From JANRKG01 sp033763635 (GTDB taxonomy: Bacteria > Cyanobacteriota > Cyanobacteriia > GCF-001939115): DNA of 6,395 nucleotides. Made by a program: the position numbers and the translations under genes. The notes under the pieces were generated by a model, which was given only the letters and a program-made list of their open reading frames with translations, did not search any database and was not told the DNA's origin. The DNA is taken from NCBI GenBank assembly GCA_033763635.1, contig JANRKG010000186.1:1-6395 (forward strand). The letters run 5' to 3'. This document shows, in pieces, positions 1-5,869 of the stretch; the stretch's first letter is position 1, and every line of letters starts with the position of its first letter.

Positions 1-449
1 TTCTCTGCCAGGGCGAGGGCTGACTCAACTAACTTGTCCCCTTCCGCAGCCAATTTTTCGAGGGAGTCATAACCAAACCGTTGGGCATCGCGGAGGGTGC
101 GGGAAACGAGCAGGAGCCGTCCGGCGAAGACCAGCGCCCAACCAAACCCCTCATGGCTGAGGTCGATGACCACCTGGGAAAGCAGACCATTCTTTTCTTC
201 GATGCAGGATGCGACGGCCCGATAGAAGGCGAGAACCCGGCCCTTGGTGATGGGGTCCACTTCCCCATCTACGGAGATTGCCCGTTTTTGGGCTTTGGTC
301 ACGATGTAGGGCTTGAGCAGTAATTCATCGCTCCAGTTGCGATAGGTTCCGTAGGCATCGTTCACGCGGATTTGTTGCACGATCGCCTTCAAAAAGGGGC
401 TGCTGGCAATCTCAAAAGTTGGGGTTTCAGAGACAACATGGGTAGTCAT
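1..449 (-). CDS. NifX-associated nitrogen fixation protein (DUF269 family), 3' end cut by window edge
   Basis: I translated this gene by hand from the ATG at 449-447. The frame stays open for 149 codons to the left edge, so the stop lies outside the window. The protein starts MTTHVVSETPTFEIASSPFL and contains the segments NDAYGTYRNWSDELLLKPY (about residues 30-48), GRVLAFYRAVA (70-80) and IDLSHEGFGWALVFAGRLLL (95-114), which I recognise as the DUF269 / NifX-associated family. Family members are about 150-160 residues, so only a few residues should be missing. The start codon overlaps the nifX stop in an ATGA arrangement (4 bp shared), which suggests translational coupling; only a weak purine run precedes it, inside nifX. 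The biochemical role is not established. The constant position beside nifX suggests a part in FeMo-cofactor maturation or nitrogenase assembly (inference). The family call is solid, the function is not. Confidence 0.9.
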   Translation of the reverse strand, partial: MTTHVVSETPTFEIASSPFLKAIVQQIRVNDAYGTYRNWSDELLLKPYIVTKAQKRAISVDGEVDPITKGRVLAFYRAVASCIEEKNGLLSQVVIDLSHEGFGWALVFAGRLLLVSRTLRDAQRFGYDSLEKLAAEGDKLVESALALAE

Positions 450-859
450 AGAGCGGATGATTCCTCTTCATCTTCAAAGTTTTTAGGTTGCGCTTGCTGA
501 AGGGCCTTGCGGAGCCAGGGCGGGGGGCTGCCATTCAAGGTTTTCACTAATTTCTCAAGCACTTGCTTGATTTCTTCCTCTTCCGATTGCGCTTTGATGG
601 GCGTAATTCGGTGGTTGATCAGGCGGGCGGCGGCACTGCCCCCAATGGCTGAGACGTAGACGATCGCGCAATCTTGCAGGGCTGCAATTTTGGGCACCAA
701 CTTGTCTTCGTTGCCATCTTCCTTCAGGTCGCCATCAAATTTGATGGTTTTGAAAAACTCAAATCCAGTGGGTGAGACATCATACACATCAATCTTTTTG
801 GCCCAACCGAAATGGGCATTGATGTGAACTTGGTCATTAGTCGTGAAGGCAATTTTCAT
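446..859 (-). CDS. nifX: NifX, FeMo-cofactor precursor-binding protein
   Basis: A 137-residue protein of the dinitrogenase iron-molybdenum cofactor-binding family (NifX/NafY/NifB C-terminal type). The diagnostic N-terminal pattern MKIAFTTND followed by HINAHFGWAKKIDVYDV (residues 12-28) is present, and so is the later AIVYVSAIGGSAAARLI stretch (65-81). The C-terminus is acidic (FEDEEESSAL). In the family, NifX binds the NifB cofactor or later FeMo-co precursors and exchanges them with the NifEN scaffold in the cytoplasm. The start is set by an AGGAGG six bases before the ATG at 859; a TTG one codon earlier is too close to that site. The gene begins 21 bp after the nifN stop, and its own stop overlaps the start of the DUF269 gene. 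Length and context are normal for cyanobacteria. Confidence 0.96.
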   Translation of the reverse strand: MKIAFTTNDQVHINAHFGWAKKIDVYDVSPTGFEFFKTIKFDGDLKEDGNEDKLVPKIAALQDCAIVYVSAIGGSAAARLINHRITPIKAQSEEEEIKQVLEKLVKTLNGSPPPWLRKALQQAQPKNFEDEEESSAL

Positions 860-865
860 CAACGT

Positions 866-871
866 CCTCCT
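866..871 (-). promoter_or_regulatory. Strong ribosome binding site of nifX
   Basis: The minus strand reads AGGAGG here, within AAGGAGGA, six bases before the nifX ATG at 859. It is the strongest Shine-Dalgarno match I found in the window and decides between the ATG at 859 and the in-frame TTG at 862. It fills most of the 21-bp nifN-nifX gap. Confidence 0.85.
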
Positions 872-880
872 TGAGTAGAC

Positions 881-2224
881 TCAAACTTTATCCAGATTCC
901 CCGATCGCCAGTGATCCACCTGTTCGCGCGATCGGCCTTCTTCCACATGCAGCAATAGATTTCCCAGGTCAAACAGGAATTGGGTAGTGCCCCGATAGCC
1001 AACGAGACAGCGCTGACCGTTTCCGATGCGATCGAAGATGGGAAAGCCCATGCGATACAGGGGAAGGTTGAGGCGGTGGGAAGCCCCAGCCGCGTGGGAA
1101 TTGGCAATCAACAGGTCGGAGCCGACGGCCAGGGTTTCCAGGTCTTCCAGGTCGCCGATCGTCACGGTTTCCACAGGCAGTTTTTCCAACAAGGGGGATT
1201 TGGTGGTCGTGACAGCGGCATGGATTTCTACCCCCATCGATTGCAGGAAGTTGGCAGTGGACCACAATAAATCGGGTTCCATGGCGAGGGAGGCTCGCTT
1301 CCGCCCAAAGTAGAAGTGGGTGTCCAGCATGGCATCCTGCAACTGACGACGCTGGCGGCGATACCGTTGGGGAACGGGCAAGCCGCTAACATCCGACAGC
1401 CCTTGCAGAAATTCATCGACGGCATCCAGGCCCATGAGTTGAGGAAAGACTTCATAGGGAATGCTAAAGCGCTCCTCTAGAATTTCCGCCGATCGCCGCA
1501 TACTTTCCCCGAAGGCGAGGGTATATACGGAGCTTCCTAATTCCCGCAGTTCTGCGAGGGTAGTTCCCCCGCCCGTTACTGCACTGGGGGAGTCGTCCAG
1601 ATGCCCATCCAGGGAAGCGGAGGAATCGGGAACAACCACCGGAACCAGATTGAAGTCAGCAATAATATCTTTGATTTCCTGAATGTCACCCGGAGTAAAG
1701 GCGGGACTGACTAAAACAGTGACTTGATCCGATCGAGTTTCTCCGGCCTGGGGCAGGGTGGAAACAATGCTTTCGACCGCTGCTGCAAATCCATCCTGGA
1801 GTGCGCCCCGGAAATCGGGAGTGGAAGCAAAGACAATAGGAAGATCATACAGTTCGGGATGGCGTTTCCGAATGTTCTTAAGAATCCCTTCCATGTCATC
1901 GCCGCGAGTCTCCGTCAGACCTGTGGTGCAGAGTCCAATGATCTCTGGTTTGGACTTCTCAACGAGGGTTAAAATGGCCTGTTCCACATTGTCTTCCCCA
2001 CCCAGGATGGTACTCACCTCGGTCATGGCTGTTGTGGACAGGGGAATCGCTTCCCGGAAGTGGCGCACGAGCATTACCTTGGCAAAAGCGGTACATCCCT
2101 GAGAACCGTGGAACAGGGGCATCACTCCCTTCAAACCCAGGAAGGCGAGGGCGGCTCCCAAGGGTTGACTTTGTTTGAGAGGATTGACCGCAACGGATTT
2201 TTTCGCAGTAGAGACGATAGCCAT
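881..2224 (-). CDS. nifN: NifN, FeMo-cofactor biosynthesis scaffold subunit
   Basis: A 447-residue NifK paralogue that pairs with NifE to form the NifEN scaffold, where the NifB-derived iron-sulfur cluster receives molybdenum and homocitrate. Visible family marks are NPLKQSQPLGAALAFLG (residues 14-30), the HGSQGC box with Cys44 (the same number as the cluster-ligand Cys44 of Azotobacter NifN), FREAIPLSTTAMTE (56-69) and GLCTTGLTETRGDD (97-110, Cys99). I chose the ATG at 2224 (MAIVSTAKK) because it starts just before the conserved core and matches the usual length. A TTG at 2266 in the same frame would add 14 residues with no family support. No clear Shine-Dalgarno precedes the ATG (the leader reads ATTCCCCT), so translation may lean on nifE, which ends 45 bp upstream. 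nifX follows after 21 bp. The gene is intact. Confidence 0.95.
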   Translation of the reverse strand: MAIVSTAKKSVAVNPLKQSQPLGAALAFLGLKGVMPLFHGSQGCTAFAKVMLVRHFREAIPLSTTAMTEVSTILGGEDNVEQAILTLVEKSKPEIIGLCTTGLTETRGDDMEGILKNIRKRHPELYDLPIVFASTPDFRGALQDGFAAAVESIVSTLPQAGETRSDQVTVLVSPAFTPGDIQEIKDIIADFNLVPVVVPDSSASLDGHLDDSPSAVTGGGTTLAELRELGSSVYTLAFGESMRRSAEILEERFSIPYEVFPQLMGLDAVDEFLQGLSDVSGLPVPQRYRRQRRQLQDAMLDTHFYFGRKRASLAMEPDLLWSTANFLQSMGVEIHAAVTTTKSPLLEKLPVETVTIGDLEDLETLAVGSDLLIANSHAAGASHRLNLPLYRMGFPIFDRIGNGQRCLVGYRGTTQFLFDLGNLLLHVEEGRSREQVDHWRSGNLDKV

Positions 2225-2269
2225 AGGGGAATCCGGGTAGGTAATGGGACAGAAAGCGGAAATCAAAAC

Positions 2270-3673
2270 CTATTGGTCGTCTAAGTCGGGAATATCCACT
2301 CCGGGGACTTCCCAGGGGGCGGGTTTGCGAATCTGAGACCAGATGGGGCTGTGCAGCGCTTCATCCAGTTCCCGCGCCATTTCAATCATCCCCACGTACC
2401 CCGCATAGGGATGGTGGCGTTCCTGGTTAATGTCGAGAAAGGGAATCCGAGCTTTGAGGGCCGTATATTGATTCCGACCTCCCGCGATCAGCATGTCGGC
2501 TTTCGTTTGGGCAATCACCCGGAGTAACTCCTGAGCATTGCCTTTTTCCAACATCACCCCCTCAGTTCCCAGTAGTTCTTTAATGCGGGCTTTGTCTTCT
2601 GCCGTACTTTTCTTTGTGCTGGTTGCCATCACCTGCATGCCCAGGTCTTTGGCAGCGGAAATGATCGACCAGCTTTTCACCCCTCCCGTGTTGAGGACAA
2701 CGCGCTTGCCCCTCAATCGCTGGCGGTAGGGTTCCAACGCTCGATTTAACTTCTCTGTTTCTTCTTCAATTAATGTCTCAACCTTGGCCTGAAGAACGGG
2801 ATCACCCAGCTTAGCGGCAATACTCCGCAAGCAGTGATTCATATCCTCCACCCCATAGAAAGATTCTTCAATGTAGGGAATGCCATACTTCTCTTCCATC
2901 TTTCGCCCCACATTGATCAAGGCTTTGGAACAGATCATGACGTTCAGCTTGGCACGGTGGGCATGACAAACTTCCTGGTAACGGGCATCTCCGGTAATCT
3001 TCGCCAATACCCGAATGCCCAGCTTCTCAAACAGGGGAAGCACGCCCCACATTTCCCCAGCGATGTTGTATTCCCCAATCAAGTTGATGTCGTAGGGAGT
3101 GGTATATTCAGGTTCCTGGCTCCCAATTACATGCTCCAGAATAGATTCCCCGCTCACCCGGTTGCCCAGGTTCTTACTGCCAATAAATCCAGGGGAATTG
3201 ACCGGAATCACCGGAGTTCCCAGCTTTTCCGCTGCCTTGTGGCAGACCGCATCCAGATCATCCCCAATCAGAGCCGTGACGCAAGTGGAATACACGAAGA
3301 TCGCAGCGGGTTGATAGCGCTGATGCACTTCTTGAATGGCCTTATACAGCCGCTTCTCTCCGCCAAAAATCACATCATTCTCGGTTAAGTCCGTCGTAAA
3401 TCCCATTTTGTAAAGCATGGGACCGGAGGAAAGGCTCCCCCGACTGCCCCAGGAATTCCCGGCACAGGCGATCGGCCCGTGAACCAGATGGGCTGCATCT
3501 GTAATCGGTACCAGGGCAATCATAGCCCCATCAAAGGCACATCCCCCTTGAGCCGCTCCGGGTTGAGCCACCTGCGTACAGGATTTATTCTTACCTTTAC
3601 CTTCTTTCTTGTGGTTATGTTCGCAAGCAGACTCGCTCAAGAGTTCGTTAATTTTGCCCTGGGTGAGTTTCAT
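2270..3673 (-). CDS. nifE: NifE, FeMo-cofactor biosynthesis scaffold subunit
   Basis: A 467-residue NifD paralogue and partner of NifN. The conserved block from GGCAFDGA (Cys45) through HGPIACAGNSWGSRG (Cys70) to FVYSTCVTALIGDDL (Cys131) supplies the three cysteines that match Azotobacter NifE Cys37, Cys62 and Cys124. LNVMICSKAL places Cys248 where the family has the precursor-cluster ligand (Cys250 in Azotobacter). The final region DINQERHHPYAGYVGMIEMA (414-433) corresponds to the NifD region around its cofactor histidine. The N-terminal tail is lysine-rich with CEHNH and a further cysteine at 32. I chose the ATG at 3673 (MKLTQGKINELL), the usual family start. The frame is open further upstream to a TTG at 3811, but that stretch reads through a pyrimidine-rich spacer into the preceding gene and looks random. 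No good Shine-Dalgarno is visible. The stop is TAG. Confidence 0.96.
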   Translation of the reverse strand: MKLTQGKINELLSESACEHNHKKEGKGKNKSCTQVAQPGAAQGGCAFDGAMIALVPITDAAHLVHGPIACAGNSWGSRGSLSSGPMLYKMGFTTDLTENDVIFGGEKRLYKAIQEVHQRYQPAAIFVYSTCVTALIGDDLDAVCHKAAEKLGTPVIPVNSPGFIGSKNLGNRVSGESILEHVIGSQEPEYTTPYDINLIGEYNIAGEMWGVLPLFEKLGIRVLAKITGDARYQEVCHAHRAKLNVMICSKALINVGRKMEEKYGIPYIEESFYGVEDMNHCLRSIAAKLGDPVLQAKVETLIEEETEKLNRALEPYRQRLRGKRVVLNTGGVKSWSIISAAKDLGMQVMATSTKKSTAEDKARIKELLGTEGVMLEKGNAQELLRVIAQTKADMLIAGGRNQYTALKARIPFLDINQERHHPYAGYVGMIEMARELDEALHSPIWSQIRKPAPWEVPGVDIPDLDDQ

Positions 3674-3737
3674 GGCAGTGCGGAGGGGATAAGGGGTGGG
3701 TAGGAGTGTAAAAGTCAGGAGGTGGAAGGGATGGGTG
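3674..3737 (-). other. Pyrimidine-rich leader between the small orf and nifE
   Basis: This 64-bp gap is almost entirely C/T runs on the minus strand, with pieces such as CATCCCTTCCACCTCC and CCCACCCCTTATCCCCTCC immediately before the nifE ATG. There is no purine-rich ribosome site, and I see no promoter boxes or NtcA palindrome. The composition resembles decayed C-rich repeats found between cyanobacterial genes, but I cannot assign a named repeat. Confidence 0.5.
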
Positions 3738-4049
3738 TTAACAGAGATATTGCTTAACATCCACTCCACAGTCATCTGCCAAAAACGCCAGTGCCCGCAA
3801 CCGTAACCCAATCAACTCGTCATACAGCGGATTCAACTTGCACATGGGCGGGATGTGGAACGTGCGACCCAGGATGGCAATGTTTCTTTCAAAGGGACAC
3901 TGGCAGGGAATCCAGTGACAGATCCGATGGGCAAACGTTTCATCCGTCACTTCAATGTGGTCAATCCAGTGGCGCAGGGGAGCCAGCACATCGAACCGGG
4001 GGCGCTTGGGAGGAGTCAGGAACGAATGATTGTGGGAGGTGGTCGTCAT
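3738..4049 (-). CDS. Small cysteine-rich protein, Mo-dependent nitrogenase C-terminal family
   Basis: A 103-residue protein that I recognise as the family annotated 'Mo-dependent nitrogenase C-terminus' (Pfam Mo-nitro_C). Typical blocks are PLRHWIDHIEV (residues 24-34), CHWIPCQCPFERNI (44-57), LGRTFHIPPMCKLNPLYDEL (60-79) and GLRLRALAFLADDCG (81-95). Six cysteines lie at 44, 49, 51, 70, 94 and 103; the C-x4-C-x-C cluster plus Cys70 could bind metal (inference). Despite the family name it is not a piece of NifD or NifK: it has its own start (ATG at 4049) and stop, and resembles neither subunit. It has no signal peptide or membrane segment, so is probably cytoplasmic. It sits between nifK and nifE, a position where cyanobacterial nif clusters often carry such an orf. 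No clear Shine-Dalgarno is seen. The function is unknown, and copies also occur outside nif clusters in cyanobacteria. Confidence 0.85.
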   Translation of the reverse strand: MTTTSHNHSFLTPPKRPRFDVLAPLRHWIDHIEVTDETFAHRICHWIPCQCPFERNIAILGRTFHIPPMCKLNPLYDELIGLRLRALAFLADDCGVDVKQYLC

Positions 4050-4104
4050 CGGTCAAATACCAGGGTTGAGTGGAACTAAATCTCTCGTAGCCCTTGTCCC
4101 CCAG

Positions 4105-4154
4105 CCCTTACCCCAACCCCTCTCCCAGGGGAAGAGGGGGTCGGGGAAAGAGGG
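4105..4154. repeat. GC-rich imperfect inverted repeat downstream of nifK
   Basis: The left arm CCCTTACCCCAACCCCTCTCC and the right arm from 4130 to 4154 pair with about 19-20 base pairs, small bulges near 4132, 4136 and 4148-4150, one A/C mismatch, and a CAGG loop at 4126-4129. This 'ccccaacccctctccc-agggg' pattern is a common interspersed palindrome between cyanobacterial genes. It lies 18 bp after the nifK stop and before the small orf. On the minus strand no T-run follows the stem, so it is not a classical intrinsic terminator. A role in mRNA processing, partial termination or 3'-end protection of nifDK mRNA is inference. Confidence 0.7.
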
Positions 4155-4171
4155 ACTTCCAATCGTGAACC

Positions 4172-5707
4172 TTAACGGATCAGGTCGTAGGAGATGTCAG
4201 TCTTGGACGGGATGATGGTGTTGCGATCGAGTTCGTCCAGAATCGTATTCACGATCCAATTGAGCAGGTTGATCACACCCGTGTAACCCAAGGTGTTGTA
4301 GCGGTGCAGGTGATGGCGATCGAAGATGGGGTAGCCAATCCGCACCAGTGGGGTGTGGGTATCCCGCCAGAGATACTTCCCATAGGAGTTCCCAATCAAC
4401 AGGTCAACGGGTTCTGTGAACATCAGGGAGCGCAGGTGCCACAGATCCTTACCCCCCCAGATCTTGCCGTTCTTGCCATATTCACTGGAATCTAACAGGG
4501 CTTGCAGTTCCGCTTCAAACACATCATTGCTGTTCGTGACCACGATATGGGTGGGTTCTGCCCCCAGTTCTAACAGGAAGCTCACGAGGGTGTACACGAG
4601 GTCAGGATCGCCATAGAGGGCAATGCTCTTGCCATGCACCCATGCCTGGGAATCGGTCATTGCGTCAACGGCACGGCCCCGCTCAATTTCCAGTTCTCTG
4701 GGGATGGGTTGTCCGGTGCGCTCGGACAGGGTTTGCAGGAATTCATCCGTACCCCGAATCCCGAAGGGACGCAACACCGTTGTGTTTTGGCCCCATTCTT
4801 TCTGGATGTACTCACGGGTCTTCGTCGTGGAATAGGCTTGGAGGGCGATCGTTTCCGTCGCATTGATGGAATCGGCCCCTTCTTCCAGGGTGGTATTCCC
4901 CTGGTACATCACAAATTCACCGTCGTTGGGGGAGTCAAAGGCGTTGGAGTTGTCCGCCAGAACGGTATAGTTCACATCCATCAGGTTGAGAATCCGCTTC
5001 AGTTCCCGGTTGTTGCCCACATAGGTGTCAAACCCAGGAATAAAGTTGATCTTGCCATTGGTGGTTTCTTGCTTCTTGCCTTCCGTCAGGTTGAGCAGAA
5101 TGCCCTTCAGCATGTTGTCGTACCCCGTGATATGGGAACCGACGAAACTGGGAGTATGGGCAAAGGGAACTGGGAATTCTTCAGGAATCGAACCCTTTTC
5201 TTTCGAGGTGCGGATGAAGGCTTGCAGGTCATCTCCAATGACTTCTGCCATGCAAGTCGTACACATGGCGATCATCTTGGGCTTATAGAGGGCATAGGAG
5301 TTTGCCAAGCCATCAATCATGTTTTGCAGCCCACCGAATACAGCGGCATCTTCTGTCATGGAAGAAGAAACTGCGGAGAAGGGTTCTTTGAAGTGGCGGG
5401 TGAGGTGGGTCCGGAAGTAAGCGACGCAACCTTGTGATCCGTGAACAAAGGGTAAGGTTCCTTCAAAACCAGCAGCGGCAAAGATAGCACCGAGCGGCTG
5501 GCAGGCTTTTGCGGGGTTGACCGTCAGCGCTTCACGGGCAAAGTTCTTTTCGCGATACTCCCAGCTTTTTGTCCATTCACCGATGCGAGCGACTTCATCA
5601 GCGCTACAAGCATCTTCAAACTCTTTCTTAGTCTTGAAAAGTTCCTGATACTCAGGTTGGTGAAAGAGTTTAACGTGATCCTGAATATTGTCTACATTCT
5701 GAGCCAT
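4172..5707 (-). CDS. nifK: NifK, nitrogenase molybdenum-iron protein beta subunit
   Basis: A 511-residue beta subunit of the MoFe protein, which with NifD reduces N2 to ammonia using electrons from the NifH Fe protein. The P-cluster ligands are all visible: Cys69 (NPAKACQPLG), Cys94 (HGSQGCVAYFRTH), Cys152 (AMCTTCMAEVIGDD) and the companion Ser187 (AHTPSFVG). They align with Azotobacter beta Cys70, Cys95, Cys153 and Ser188, offset by one. FKEPFSAVSSSMTEDAAVFG and IGYPIFDRHHLHRYNTLGY are further family blocks. Length is normal for cyanobacteria. I chose the ATG at 5707 (MAQNVDNIQDH) because it gives the expected N-terminus and has GGAGA six bases upstream. The frame is also open 53 codons further, to a GTG at 5866, but that part is translated spacer with low-complexity Ser/Pro/Thr. 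nifD ends 162 bp upstream. The gene is intact, with no insertion or frameshift. Confidence 0.98.
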   Translation of the reverse strand: MAQNVDNIQDHVKLFHQPEYQELFKTKKEFEDACSADEVARIGEWTKSWEYREKNFAREALTVNPAKACQPLGAIFAAAGFEGTLPFVHGSQGCVAYFRTHLTRHFKEPFSAVSSSMTEDAAVFGGLQNMIDGLANSYALYKPKMIAMCTTCMAEVIGDDLQAFIRTSKEKGSIPEEFPVPFAHTPSFVGSHITGYDNMLKGILLNLTEGKKQETTNGKINFIPGFDTYVGNNRELKRILNLMDVNYTVLADNSNAFDSPNDGEFVMYQGNTTLEEGADSINATETIALQAYSTTKTREYIQKEWGQNTTVLRPFGIRGTDEFLQTLSERTGQPIPRELEIERGRAVDAMTDSQAWVHGKSIALYGDPDLVYTLVSFLLELGAEPTHIVVTNSNDVFEAELQALLDSSEYGKNGKIWGGKDLWHLRSLMFTEPVDLLIGNSYGKYLWRDTHTPLVRIGYPIFDRHHLHRYNTLGYTGVINLLNWIVNTILDELDRNTIIPSKTDISYDLIR

Positions 5708-5869
5708 GATTTCTCTCCAGTAAGTCGGCGTTGAAAACGAGGGGGGAAACGTTGATGAGGGTGAGGGAGTGAGGAATGGGGAAGTCGGTACAAGGTTCGC
5801 AGCGATTAAAGCGCTAGAATTCCTCTCCCCATTTCCCCTACGTCCTATCTCCCCGTCGTGCGACACAGT
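5708..5869 (-). other. nifD-nifK spacer with C/T-rich repeat-like sequence
   Basis: This 162-bp spacer is longer than the nifE-nifN and nifN-nifX gaps. It contains TTCCCCATTCC-like and CCCTCACCC-like tracts on the minus strand, resembling the short C-rich repeats common in cyanobacterial spacers. AATGGGGA (5775-5782) and TCCCCATT (5826-5833) can pair as an 8-bp stem around a 43-base loop. I see no convincing promoter, NtcA site (GTA-N8-TAC) or terminator, so nifD and nifK are probably co-transcribed. Confidence 0.5.
5714..5718 (-). promoter_or_regulatory. Ribosome binding site of nifK
   Basis: The minus strand reads GGAGA, within TGGAGAGAA, six bases before the ATG at 5707. It supports that start over the GTG at 5866, which falls just after the nifD stop and has no purine run of its own. 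Confidence 0.75.

Noticed and set aside
2225..2266. 14-residue extension of NifN from a TTG right after nifE
   Set aside because: It has no ribosome site and no family support; the ATG at 2224 gives Cys44 the same number as in Azotobacter NifN.
2834..3388. 184-codon open frame on the plus strand opposite nifE
   Set aside because: It is fully antisense to conserved NifE coding sequence and has no recognisable domains.
3674..3811. 46-residue N-terminal extension of NifE from a TTG inside the small orf
   Set aside because: It crosses a C/T-rich spacer, overlaps another gene, and has no match to NifE N-termini.
3738..4049. Split or degraded fragment of nifD/nifK
   Set aside because: Despite the family's name, the protein has a complete start and stop and no alignable NifD or NifK blocks.
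4105..4154. Rho-independent terminator after nifK
   Set aside because: The stem is strong, but no T-run follows it on the transcribed strand, and the sequence fits a dispersed cyanobacterial palindrome.
4050..4171. NtcA-type promoter (GTA-N8-TAC) before the small orf or nifE
   Set aside because: Reading both spacers by eye I found no such palindrome and no convincing -10/-35 pair.
4634..5437. 267-codon open frame on the plus strand opposite nifK
   Set aside because: It lies wholly antisense to the well-supported nifK frame, shows no recognisable family, and its translation looks like complement-strand composition.
5708..5866. 53-residue N-terminal extension of NifK from a GTG just after the nifD stop
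   Set aside because: The encoded Ser/Pro/Thr-rich stretch is spacer sequence with no family counterpart, and the ATG at 5707 has its own GGAGA.
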